Shown: piece after piece, positions 8,569 through 15,233 of the stretch | How positions within the stretch are numbered: position 1 is the first letter of the stretch | Layout: each line of letters starts with the position of its first letter | DNA from: a virus | Strand: one strand, 5' to 3' | Virus record (IMG/VR): IMGVR_UViG_3300007734_000493 | Coordinates: 1 to 23,455 of that record | DNA: 23,455 bases | Notes under the pieces: generated by a model | Told to the model about the DNA's origin: nothing | Databases searched by the model: none | What the model saw: only the letters and a program-made list of their open reading frames with translations | Made by a program: the position numbers and the translations under genes

Positions 8569-9477
8569 TTATGCTCCGTACCCAGAATCCGGGATGTTAT
8601 CGTAGCCCACCAACACAGTACCAGGACGAGGCGCAAAGCTCAGATTGGCACTTGACATATCCAACGCTAGAGCGGCTTCGTATTCCTCCAAGTAATTGCG
8701 ATACATGGCGGTTGTATCAAAGCCCTTTGCCTCAAAATACTTGAGTTTGGTATTGAGTACGATTAGACGGGATGGATAGATCGTCGTGTCCGTGTCAACC
8801 GTAAAGGATAGCTTTACAGTCCCATCAGCAGCATTCGCCCATCCGTTGCTGCGATATTCAAATCCGAGATATTCGGCGTTTGAAAACCCCGGCCAGATTT
8901 GGAAGTAATCTCCTAGCAAACGCCAGCGGACGCGAGGGCCGGTCGAGATGTAGCCCGACAACAACCATTCCCACTGCTGAGCGGTTTCGGGGCCTAGCAT
9001 CTCCCAGTGCTTGCTCTTGTCCCACATCGTCCTAGGAACTAGAGCCTCGTAATCCACGGGCAGGGAATACTTCATTTTCTGGAAATAGACCGTAGCCGCA
9101 GACCCGCCAGCAGCACTAAAGTCGGCGTTCATTGTTACTTGAGTTGCCGAGTCTACGGACGCGATAAAGCAGTTTTGATTAATGCCGGTGCCGATAGCTT
9201 GATAGGTGGTATCAAGTCCCGTAGTGCTAGGAATGCCGGTAATCACTCGGCTGGCAGTAGTCCAGTTACCCGTAGTGGTCAAATACTCGGTATAAAACTG
9301 GTTCTGCTTGGTCATCGCGCGCCACGGATGCTTCCGCAGCAACTCGTACCCTGAAGCGTTCATCAGAGCGAGAATCTGCACCACATCCTGATTCGTGTTC
9401 GTGGCTACAAATGTCGGTGTAGAAACGCCCAGCTCGTTAGTGACTTGCTGGACGAGTTGCAGCATCGTGTAAGACAT
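8569..9477 (-). CDS. Head-tail adaptor-like protein (302 aa)
   Basis: The ATG directly follows the previous stop (TAAATG) with GAGGTC as ribosome site. The N-terminus is helical (MLQLVQQVTNELGV) and leads into NQDVVQILALMNASGYELLRKHPW, a helix pair typical of phage head-completion and tail adaptor proteins (T7 gp11 and P22 gp4 types have similar openings). The middle contains beta strands and the sequence LPVDYEALVPRTMWDKSKHW, then GPETAQQWEWLLSG, and the C-terminal part is helical (YRNYLEEYEAALALDMSSAN). I recognise the general pattern from podophage genes located just upstream of the beta-propeller-like tail protein. No enzyme motif is present. Adaptor function is inferred from pattern and gene order. 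Confidence 0.72.
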   Translation of the reverse strand: MSYTMLQLVQQVTNELGVSTPTFVATNTNQDVVQILALMNASGYELLRKHPWRAMTKQNQFYTEYLTTTGNWTTASRVITGIPSTTGLDTTYQAIGTGINQNCFIASVDSATQVTMNADFSAAGGSAATVYFQKMKYSLPVDYEALVPRTMWDKSKHWEMLGPETAQQWEWLLSGYISTGPRVRWRLLGDYFQIWPGFSNAEYLGFEYRSNGWANAADGTVKLSFTVDTDTTIYPSRLIVLNTKLKYFEAKGFDTTAMYRNYLEEYEAALALDMSSANLSFAPRPGTVLVGYDNIPDSGYGA

Positions 9478-10005
9478 TTAGACCTCTTTTTTAGGACGCC
9501 CCGGCTTACGTTGCTCCATGAGCATGGACATCTGTTCTTTCAATTCTTGCAATTCGCGCCGCGTCTGATCGAGTTCTGAGCTATTGCTGACTTGATTCTT
9601 CCGAGCCAGAAACGCCCTAGCACGTTCACGCAAACCAGCGGCACCCATGCCAACCTTCTGCACTTGCGAGTCAGATGCCGTGGCGACTTGCTCAACGGTC
9701 TGAAACTTGAGAATCTGCAACTCTGCCATTTGCCGGTCGTTAAACTCGTCCGGTGCATCCTTGTGCCATTCAACCAACGGAGTGCCAATCAATGCGCCTT
9801 CAGTGTTATTCATCTGGAAATACAACCATTGCCGAGGAAAACGCTCTTTATGGTCTTCGCGCACCGGCTGATCGATTTCCGTAGTCTTATCGCCAGGAAT
9901 CATAATGCGTACAAACGGGACGCCTTTATATGGTTCACGCTCATGCTCGTAAAACTCAACGTGCAATTGAGAATCCGAGTTATTAATATCGCTGTCCAAT
10001 GCCAT
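9478..10005 (-). CDS. Phage structural-region protein with C-terminal coiled coil and AT-hook-like tail (175 aa)
   Basis: Start chosen at the ATG 10003-10005 because AGGAGA lies just upstream; the frame is open further but without a ribosome site. Residues 10-90 look like a compact alpha/beta domain (LHVEFYEHEREPYKGVPFVR, then FPRQWLYFQMNN and PLVEWHKDAPDEF). Residues about 90-165 are helical and charged, ending in a coiled coil (QTRRELQELKEQMSMLMEQ). The last ten residues, RKPGRPKKEV, match the AT-hook core Gly-Arg-Pro flanked by Lys/Arg. The arrangement is found in small proteins of several phages that I recall as hypothetical. DNA or RNA contact by the tail is inference. The gene sits between two small paralogs and the adaptor-like gene. 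Confidence 0.75.
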   Translation of the reverse strand: MALDSDINNSDSQLHVEFYEHEREPYKGVPFVRIMIPGDKTTEIDQPVREDHKERFPRQWLYFQMNNTEGALIGTPLVEWHKDAPDEFNDRQMAELQILKFQTVEQVATASDSQVQKVGMGAAGLRERARAFLARKNQVSNSSELDQTRRELQELKEQMSMLMEQRKPGRPKKEV

Positions 10006-10024
10006 TTCGCTTCTCCTGTGGGGA

Positions 10025-10390
10025 TTAGGTTTTCGTACCGTTGATGCTGTACCACATTGCGTTCGTGACCGCGAAAAGGATGCTTGTGTGATCCTTTGCA
10101 ATAGAACCTGATGTGGTTTGATTTATCGTTGTCGCGGCTTCATACGGATAAACTTTAATCGTACTGTTGCCGGAATTGGCTATGTAGATCGTTGATCCCA
10201 TTTGTGTCGGTGGTAACAAAACACCAGTTCCGGCGGTTGAAGTATCAATCGAGTTGTAAACGTGCGTCAGTTGTAATGCGTCTGTTCTGGTCGATCCTGT
10301 CGCGGTCAGTCCGTCAACGCCATCACCACAGATGGCAACGGTCATTAACTGAGGTGCGCCAGCACCAAGAACCCGCGATGGGATCGTCAT
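10025..10390 (-). CDS. Small virion-region protein, tandem paralog A (121 aa)
   Basis: ATG at 10388-10390 overlaps the stop of the preceding paralog by one base (TAATG). The product begins MTIPSRVLGAGA and is beta-rich with Gly, Thr and Ser. By eye it is about 40% identical to the 119-residue neighbour: shared blocks are IPSRVL, ICGDG, DALQL, LPPT, YP and TIN. Small beta proteins in pairs close to a capsid gene are often head decoration, spike or fibre-base proteins, but I recognise no named family. Function is therefore unknown; a virion surface role is a guess from context. Confidence 0.75.
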   Translation of the reverse strand: MTIPSRVLGAGAPQLMTVAICGDGVDGLTATGSTRTDALQLTHVYNSIDTSTAGTGVLLPPTQMGSTIYIANSGNSTIKVYPYEAATTINQTTSGSIAKDHTSILFAVTNAMWYSINGTKT

Positions 10391-10749
10391 TATGCTGTCA
10401 GAACAGATGCCCAAGTCGTTGCGCTAGTCGCAAACAGGATGACGGTCTTCGCATTTGCAACCGACAAGCTAGATGCGGCTGCGTTAATCGTTGAACCCGC
10501 TTTTGGATAAATAATAATTGTTGAGCCGGAATCATTGCGAACGCCAACCATCGCGCCCACTTCAGTCGGAGGAAGAATCAGCCCGGTAGAAGCGGAGCTA
10601 GTCGTCACCGCATTCCAAACCGCCGACAGTTGCAGGGCGTCTGCAATAGTGCTACCAACAGCCACCAAAGCGGTAGCACCATCTCCGCAAATGCTAGTGG
10701 TTGCAAGACCCGAATTGCCGGACGCCAAAACTCTTGAGGGAATCGCCAT
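10390..10749 (-). CDS. Small virion-region protein, tandem paralog B (119 aa)
   Basis: ATG preceded by AAGGAG, which lies inside the last codons of the DUF115-methyltransferase gene. The product (MAIPSRVLASGNSG...) aligns along its whole length with the next gene, from the shared IPSRVL start through ICGDG, DALQL, LPPT and TIN, indicating a tandem duplication followed by divergence. It ends with a hydrophobic strand (AKTVILFATSATTWASVL), the usual final strand of a small beta sandwich. No catalytic motif is visible. Function unknown; see paralog A. Confidence 0.75.
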   Translation of the reverse strand: MAIPSRVLASGNSGLATTSICGDGATALVAVGSTIADALQLSAVWNAVTTSSASTGLILPPTEVGAMVGVRNDSGSTIIIYPKAGSTINAAASSLSVANAKTVILFATSATTWASVLTA

Positions 10750-10751
10750 TT

Positions 10752-12053
10752 TTACAACTCCTTATTGATGTAGAAAAATGCTGCATACGAATTGTGGTCA
10801 GACCAGATCAATTTATAGTCTGCCAACTTGTCCAACCACCAGTGATACGGAAACACCGATAAATGCAAGGGTTGCCCGATTAATTTGCCCATATTATCAG
10901 GCACAAGACTTATCTGGAAAAAACATGAATCCACGCATTCCATGACGTTTCTAATCACGGAATCCACGTTTTCAGGAGCAATATGCTCCATAACGTCCGT
11001 GCAATAACCAATATCGCCCTTGACCCCGATCCTCTTGGTCAAATCGGCAATGGTCAGCGGGAAATTAATGCCCTTATCCAAGCAATTGCTGGAAAAGTCC
11101 ACCAGTTTAAGACTCGCGCCGGTCAGTTCGTGAATGCGTTTTGCGCCCCGTCCCGTCCCGCAGCCAAAGTCTACAACCAACGAATCCTTGGTGATTTCGG
11201 CTACTTTCACGAACGCATCGGCTATGAGTTCGCCAGGAGCCGTGTCCCGGTAGGCAGGGATAGCCCACATCTGGCGGTATTTCTCGTCCTCTTCCATCGG
11301 AGCTGCGTGTTCCCGCATGGATTTGACCACCTCCATAATGAGACCATCACCGTCAACCGTGATAATGCAGCCAAGATCAATCAGGTTATTGCAGACCTCG
11401 GGGAAGATTTCGGCCTGTCGCGCCATCGTCAGCGAACTAGTGAAAACACGCCCATTCATGGTGACTTTGCACAGCGGGTCGCGGTTATTCATGGCTTGCA
11501 GATAAGCATGACCCATCGCTTGCCGGTGGCTTGAATCGTAGCCAAATAGGTGAATCTTGCGGTAGCCCATCGTGTACGCTAGGCACATGGTGGACATTCC
11601 CACGGTCGTGCCGCCGCCGATTAGCGCGTATTCGTCTTTGTATTCTGGGAGATGAGTCTCTATGCCTTCCATAGCAGGATGCCATGTAGTGACGTTCCCA
11701 ACCGCTTCAAATAGCGTCGGATGGCACTGGGAGGAAATCAGGTATTCCTCTGCCTTGCCGATCAGATCAATGTTTTCAGGTCGAGCGTCTAGGATGACCT
11801 GATATTCCGGCACTATGCCGTGACGGTTCAAAAACTTGGCTGCGCCGTTTAGCGCAAAGATGGTTTGCCCGAATGATCGCCGTTTTTCGATCATAGGGAG
11901 GAATTCGGCCAAAGAAGGACCACCGCCGACAATGATGGCATGACCATCATGCGGGGGTACTTGAGCAATCCAACGATTACAGGATCGTGCATTCAGACTG
12001 ACATTGCCAAACAACTCGGCATCGTCCGTGTTGCAAATGATCTCAATATCCAT
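10752..12053 (-). CDS. DUF115 (MptE/Maf-like) domain fused to SAM-dependent methyltransferase (433 aa)
   Basis: Two domains can be read. Residues about 35-240 resemble DUF115, the family containing 6-hydroxymethylpterin diphosphokinase MptE-like and flagellin glycosylation Maf-type proteins: GGGPSL at 43-48, IFALNGAAKFLNRHGIVPEY, VILDARPENI, IGGGTTVGMSTMCLAY and HLFGYDSSH. Residues about 265-430 form a Rossmann methyltransferase: VVDFGCGTGRG at 293-303 is the SAM loop, LVDFS at about 317 the acidic strand-2 end, and YCTDVMEHIAPENV the motif before the post-I strand. A role in modifying a glycan or nucleotide sugar on the virion or host surface is inference. The gene sits between the head genes and the small paralogs. 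The only strong ribosome-site-like sequence (AAAGGAG, 12089-12095) lies 35 bases before the ATG, with a small hairpin in between. Confidence 0.83.
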   Translation of the reverse strand: MDIEIICNTDDAELFGNVSLNARSCNRWIAQVPPHDGHAIIVGGGPSLAEFLPMIEKRRSFGQTIFALNGAAKFLNRHGIVPEYQVILDARPENIDLIGKAEEYLISSQCHPTLFEAVGNVTTWHPAMEGIETHLPEYKDEYALIGGGTTVGMSTMCLAYTMGYRKIHLFGYDSSHRQAMGHAYLQAMNNRDPLCKVTMNGRVFTSSLTMARQAEIFPEVCNNLIDLGCIITVDGDGLIMEVVKSMREHAAPMEEDEKYRQMWAIPAYRDTAPGELIADAFVKVAEITKDSLVVDFGCGTGRGAKRIHELTGASLKLVDFSSNCLDKGINFPLTIADLTKRIGVKGDIGYCTDVMEHIAPENVDSVIRNVMECVDSCFFQISLVPDNMGKLIGQPLHLSVFPYHWWLDKLADYKLIWSDHNSYAAFFYINKEL

Positions 12054-12065
12054 CCGAGATTGCGA

Positions 12066-12095
12066 GTCTGAGCGTCCCCAGACCCGCGCTCCTTT
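12066..12095 (-). promoter_or_regulatory. Distant ribosome-site-like AAAGGAG plus small hairpin before the DUF115-methyltransferase gene
   Basis: The coding strand has AAAGGAG at 12095-12089 overlapping the region just after the previous stop. A 5-bp stem (GTCTG 12083-12079 with CAGAC 12070-12066, 8-base loop) lies between it and the ATG at 12053. If folded, the effective spacing falls to about 17 bases. No in-frame start codon exists between site and ATG. Whether this limits translation is inference. Confidence 0.35.
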
Positions 12096-12096
12096 C

Positions 12097-12630
12097 TTAG
12101 GTGATACGACCTTGCAGATGCGGACGGTTCATCACCACCGTTACCGTAGTGGTAGCCGAGGCAACCGTAGCGGCATTGGCTGTACGAGCACCGAGAATCT
12201 CCTTGCCCGAACCCGTGGCACCAACTTTACCGACAGACTTCACGCCAACGGCAACCGTAGCCGCAAAGTTAGACGAGGTTGATTTAGCGCAAACCGCAGT
12301 ACCTTCGATCTGATACCAACCGAACAGACCGGCAGTACAAGCGGACATTGCCACGGCAACAGGACGAGCCTGGTTAGCCGTTACAGCGGCCAGCGTGGTC
12401 TGATAGGTCGTGCCGTCATACGTGACCAGCGACCCTACAGCGGTGCTTGCTACGCCAACGAGCAGGATGAATTCACCCGCCCCGTAGGTCGGATCGAAAG
12501 CGCGTTCGATCTGACCCAAGACCGCCGGAGGAGTCGGGATTGCACTCGTTCCGTTAGCCATCGTTACACCAGCATCGGTATTTGCAATTTGCAGCAATCC
12601 CGACTTATTGTCGTCAAAAGTGTATGCCAT
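12097..12630 (-). CDS. Putative head decoration-type protein (177 aa)
   Basis: ATG preceded by AAAGGAG, 12 bases after the capsid stop codon. The product is beta-rich and dominated by Ala, Thr, Val and Gly (FILLVGVASTAVGSLVTYDG, ARPVAVAMSACTAGLFGWYQ, ATVASATTTVTVVMNRPHLQ). This composition and the location directly after the major capsid gene fit a capsid decoration or cement protein, a common arrangement in phages. There is no enzymatic motif. I cannot name a family; the role rests on position. Confidence 0.7.
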   Translation of the reverse strand: MAYTFDDNKSGLLQIANTDAGVTMANGTSAIPTPPAVLGQIERAFDPTYGAGEFILLVGVASTAVGSLVTYDGTTYQTTLAAVTANQARPVAVAMSACTAGLFGWYQIEGTAVCAKSTSSNFAATVAVGVKSVGKVGATGSGKEILGARTANAATVASATTTVTVVMNRPHLQGRIT

Positions 12631-12642
12631 TTTAATTCTCCT

Positions 12643-13892
12643 TTAGGCAATCAGGACGCCGCAAAACTGCGGGCCGCTGGATGTCAAATTGCCTGCCCAA
12701 CCAATGAGCTTAACAACCATTCTGTTACTTTCAGCCTTTCGGCTTACTGACCTTTTCAGGCGGGGAAACTTCTTCGAGTCTCCCTCACTCGCTTTTTTTG
12801 TTATACGAGTGTTCAGACTATCGCATCCGGAAATTCCGGTCTTCTCACTTAGTCGTTCACGCTGCACACTTACGCTGCTTGCGCCCTGTTGCCCACTTCT
12901 GGGTTTCCAAGTCAATAAGAGAAGATTTATAGACGCCATTTGCAAGCTCAATGCAAAGTTTGTTTAGCGTCTTGGTTGATCGCTTGACGTTCGCCGCCGA
13001 TCGGGACAAAATTTCGATCCGCGTGTGGCCTGAACATCATGTATTTGGTGTTCAAGAACCACATATGGTTAGCAGTCGCGGCAGAGCCGATACCACCGTC
13101 CAGAACTACATCGGATGCCATACCCGCGCCGTAGTATTTCAGCGAAGCAAAACCAGCACCGGCCATGCTGCTGCCGGAATCGGAAATGCGCTGAATCGAC
13201 TGAAGCGATTGCAGATACAAACGATAGTAGTTATTGTCAGCCACGATCAGGTCGGGCTTATCCGTACCGCGAATCAACTGCACAGCAATCGCATCCATGT
13301 ATTGCTGGATGTTGCTTGCCGTAACAGCCGAGCCGCCATCGGTTACGCCCGAATACTTCGTAGAACGCCAGAACGTCCAAGTGGCACGGTTAATACCACC
13401 GTAGGTTCCGGTACTAGGCGCATCAGGAGAAAGAGCACCGAGTCCGGTGATGTTCTTGCCCGAATTACCAGTTCCGTCCAAATATATATCCGAACCGATA
13501 CGGTTAGCCAGTTGCGCCTCGGCTACGTTCATACGACCGTCAAGCAGGTCAATGATCGCTTCCTTGCCGCTGTTCTGGATCATCTCCAGACCGCTGATAG
13601 AAACCGCAGCAGCGTACTGAGTGATCGAAAACTGAGCGGCCGAAATCGGGCTATTCTGACTGACGTTCAGCACTTCATAGCCGCTATAGCTATTCGTGTT
13701 GTTGGTCGTCGAATCGTTGTACATGATTTCTTGCAGGATGACGTTACCGCCGGAGAATGTTTTCACATTTCCGCGTTCTTTCAACCTGCGCAGAAGCGCA
13801 TTATTATTTGTTACGTTATCGGCCAGTTCACCGCTGCGACTTTGGATGTTGGTCGCAATGATGTCACTGATCGAGCTATTGGCGAAAGCCAT
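12643..13892 (-). CDS. Major capsid protein, interrupted by a group I intron (exons 13892-12966 and 12717-12643)
   Basis: HK97-type coat protein, spliced length 333 residues. ATG at 13890-13892 has AAGGAG upstream. Exon 1 codes residues 1-309: opening MAFANSSISDIIATNIQSRS, a helix with LLRRLKERGNV, strands such as VNAEAQLANRIGSD-like pattern (seen as MNVAEAQLANRIGSDIYLDG), and the end HMWFLNTKYMMFRPHADRNF then ERQAINQDA. Without splicing the frame adds only KQTLH and stops (TGA 12948-12950). The conserved terminal segment VVKLIGWAGNLTSSGPQFCG VLIA lies at 12717-12643 in frame after excision; coat proteins of this type, as I recall them, continue from NQDA straight into such a segment. The scaffold gene lies just upstream and a decoration-type gene just downstream. 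A sequencing error is unlikely because 248 bases separate the two parts. Confidence 0.88.
12718..12965 (-). ncRNA. Self-splicing group I intron in the major capsid gene (248 nt, no ORF)
   Basis: Pairings read directly on the coding strand. P1: exon GACGCU (12971-12966) with guide GGCGUC (12937-12932), giving a U.G pair at the 5' splice site; P1 is extended by UUUGCA/UGCAAA. P3: UCUUCUC (12925-12919) with GAGAAG (12846-12841). P4: CUUG (12911-12908) with CAGG (12888-12885), flanked by GAAA and CAA. P5: CCC (12903-12901)/GGG (12894-12892). P6: GCGC (12884-12881)/GCGU (12862-12859). P7: GACUA (12854-12850) with UAGUC (12820-12816). P8: CCGGA/UCCGG (12839-12827). P9: CACUCG (12811-12806)/CGAGUG (12791-12786). 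Two further hairpins carry GAAA loops (near 12752-12761 and 12734-12745). The last base is G (12718). Only three bases separate the 5' P7 strand from the 3' P3 strand, so no P7.1 is present; this argues against subgroup IA. No convincing P10. No endonuclease ORF. Confidence 0.93.
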
Positions 13893-13913
13893 TTTTAAGC
13901 TCCTTGAAAAGTT

Positions 13914-14885
13914 TTAAAGTCGTTCACTCATTGAGTCAAATTGTTCTGCCAAGAGAGAACGTCTGTCTTGTGCTTTGGTCGCTGTTATGGTTCCGGGTGC
14001 GGAACCCCTCACGCTGACCGCTGCCGCCCTTGCCGACTTAGCAGCCTTATTCGCTGCTGCTCTTTTCTGCGCGTCAACCTCGGCTTGTTTGCTTTGTTGA
14101 ATCGTCTCGAAAAGGTTCGGGTCTAGACGTACTGCTTTATCGTACGCATCCTGAAGATCGGTTGCCACCCCACTCTGTAGGAGTTGGATCATCACCGGCC
14201 TAGCTTCTTCAAAATGTTCTGCCTTCTGGGAAAACTGGTTAATTTCCCCAAGTAAAGCCGAATTCTGTGCTTGCTCTTGCTGCTGTTTCCAGTTATTCAC
14301 CTCGCCACGAACGTTATTTAGTTCGTTTTGAAGCGCATAAACCGTTGGATCAACAGGCGTTTGTTGTGGCAAACCCTGCCCTAGATTTACACCATATTGT
14401 TGTGCAAGTCTACCAAATAGTTGCAATTTCTGTTCAGGTGTGCTGTATCGCAGCGCATGATCGGCTTCCAAAAGAGCCTTAACTGCTTTTGGCGCGTCAA
14501 TTCCCAGACCCTGAATAGTCTGCATATACGGCTGCACGACTTCGTTTATCTCGTCCGCGAACTGCGCTTTGGCCTTCAGCGGTTCAATTCCCGCCTTCAT
14601 CTGCTCTTCGCGTTGATAGGCGTATTCCTTTAGCTTATCGTCAGCGGTCGCCCAGGCTTCGTGATAATCCTTTTTCCAAGAGGCAGGAGGACGCTTCCAA
14701 ACGGGTTCCTCAACCGCTTCTGGTTCGGTTTGGGCAAACTTCCCCGCATTATCGCGTGGCTTTTCTGCCTTTGCCGGTTCTGCTTTTGCTGGTTCTTGTT
14801 CGGCAGCATCAAACTGCTGTTCAAGCAATTCGCGCCGAGCATCAGCGTTTTCAACGGGTACGATGGAATTCAGATCATCAGACAT
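13914..14885 (-). CDS. Putative capsid scaffolding protein (323 aa)
   Basis: Located just before the major capsid gene, 21 bases away, the classic place for a scaffold. The protein is highly charged and Gln/Glu/Ala/Lys-rich, with a disordered N-terminal part (EPAKAEPAKAEKPRDNAGKF), a helical centre (about 75-260) and a basic, Ala/Lys-rich C-terminal zone (QKRAAANKAAKSARAAA). Scaffolding proteins bind coat protein through short helical ends. Here both ends carry a related motif: RRELLEQQFDAAEQ at residues 17-30 and RRSLLAEQFDSMSE at 308-321. The ribosome site is AGGGAA, about 11 bases before the ATG. No protease signature is seen, so maturation, if any, would need another gene. Confidence 0.82.
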   Translation of the reverse strand: MSDDLNSIVPVENADARRELLEQQFDAAEQEPAKAEPAKAEKPRDNAGKFAQTEPEAVEEPVWKRPPASWKKDYHEAWATADDKLKEYAYQREEQMKAGIEPLKAKAQFADEINEVVQPYMQTIQGLGIDAPKAVKALLEADHALRYSTPEQKLQLFGRLAQQYGVNLGQGLPQQTPVDPTVYALQNELNNVRGEVNNWKQQQEQAQNSALLGEINQFSQKAEHFEEARPVMIQLLQSGVATDLQDAYDKAVRLDPNLFETIQQSKQAEVDAQKRAAANKAAKSARAAAVSVRGSAPGTITATKAQDRRSLLAEQFDSMSERL

Positions 14886-14906
14886 TTGTAATTTTCCCTG
14901 TGGGGG

Positions 14907-15233
14907 TTAACGGCGGGTAAAACGGATTTCTTCTCTCATTTTATGCAGAATCTTGTCGGCTTCTCGGTTGGTCATGTTAGCCAGTTGCGCTCTCAAGACT
15001 TCGCGCCGGTTATCGGACGGAGGAGCTTTCTTCGTTTCCATCACCTCGTTGCCGATTTCTATGCAATTGTGCTGGCGCAAATGCTCACGGTGCTGCCTAC
15101 GCCCCGTAATCATTGAGCCATCTGCCATAGATTGATACGGCTGAATGTCCGGCATGATGTAAGTGCGCGCTTCTGGCTCGTATTTCTCGATCTCAATTGC
15201 CTCGCCGTCTTTGTATATCCATCGTTGTCTCAT
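14907..15233 (-). CDS. Conserved-type phage head-region protein (108 aa)
   Basis: The ATG overlaps the stop of the 200-residue gene as ATGA. The product contains a pattern I recall from many phages and gene-transfer-agent-like elements: RWIYKDGEAIEI at the start, then YIMPDIQPYQSMADGSMITG followed by RRQHREHLRQHNCIEIGNE, then a basic helical C-terminus. Function is unknown; it is always reported as a hypothetical protein as far as I know. The His-rich REHLRQHNC segment could bind a metal, but this is speculation. It lies between the small beta-rich protein and the scaffold. Confidence 0.8.
   Translation of the reverse strand: MRQRWIYKDGEAIEIEKYEPEARTYIMPDIQPYQSMADGSMITGRRQHREHLRQHNCIEIGNEVMETKKAPPSDNRREVLRAQLANMTNREADKILHKMREEIRFTRR

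Noticed and set aside
12734-12761. GAAA-loop hairpins near 12740 and 12755 as a rho-independent terminator
   Set aside because: No U-run follows, and they fit P9-type peripheral hairpins of the intron; termination here would also lose capsid exon 2.
12643-12951. 102-residue minus-strand open frame between the capsid and decoration-type genes
   Set aside because: Its first three quarters lie inside the intron core, are low in protein-like pattern and are explained by RNA pairings; its final 24 codons are exon 2 of the capsid gene.
12718-12965. Frameshift, assembly error, intein or insertion sequence as explanation for the split capsid
   Set aside because: A frameshift cannot span 248 bases; there is no intein splicing motif or continuous frame, and no transposase or inverted ends. 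The group I pairings, with a matching guide and frame-restoring ends, explain it fully.
12951-13898. 315-codon plus-strand open frame
   Set aside because: It is the exact antisense of capsid exon 1, whose minus-strand reading has a ribosome site and recognisable coat-protein pattern; the plus frame has no domain and the wrong orientation.
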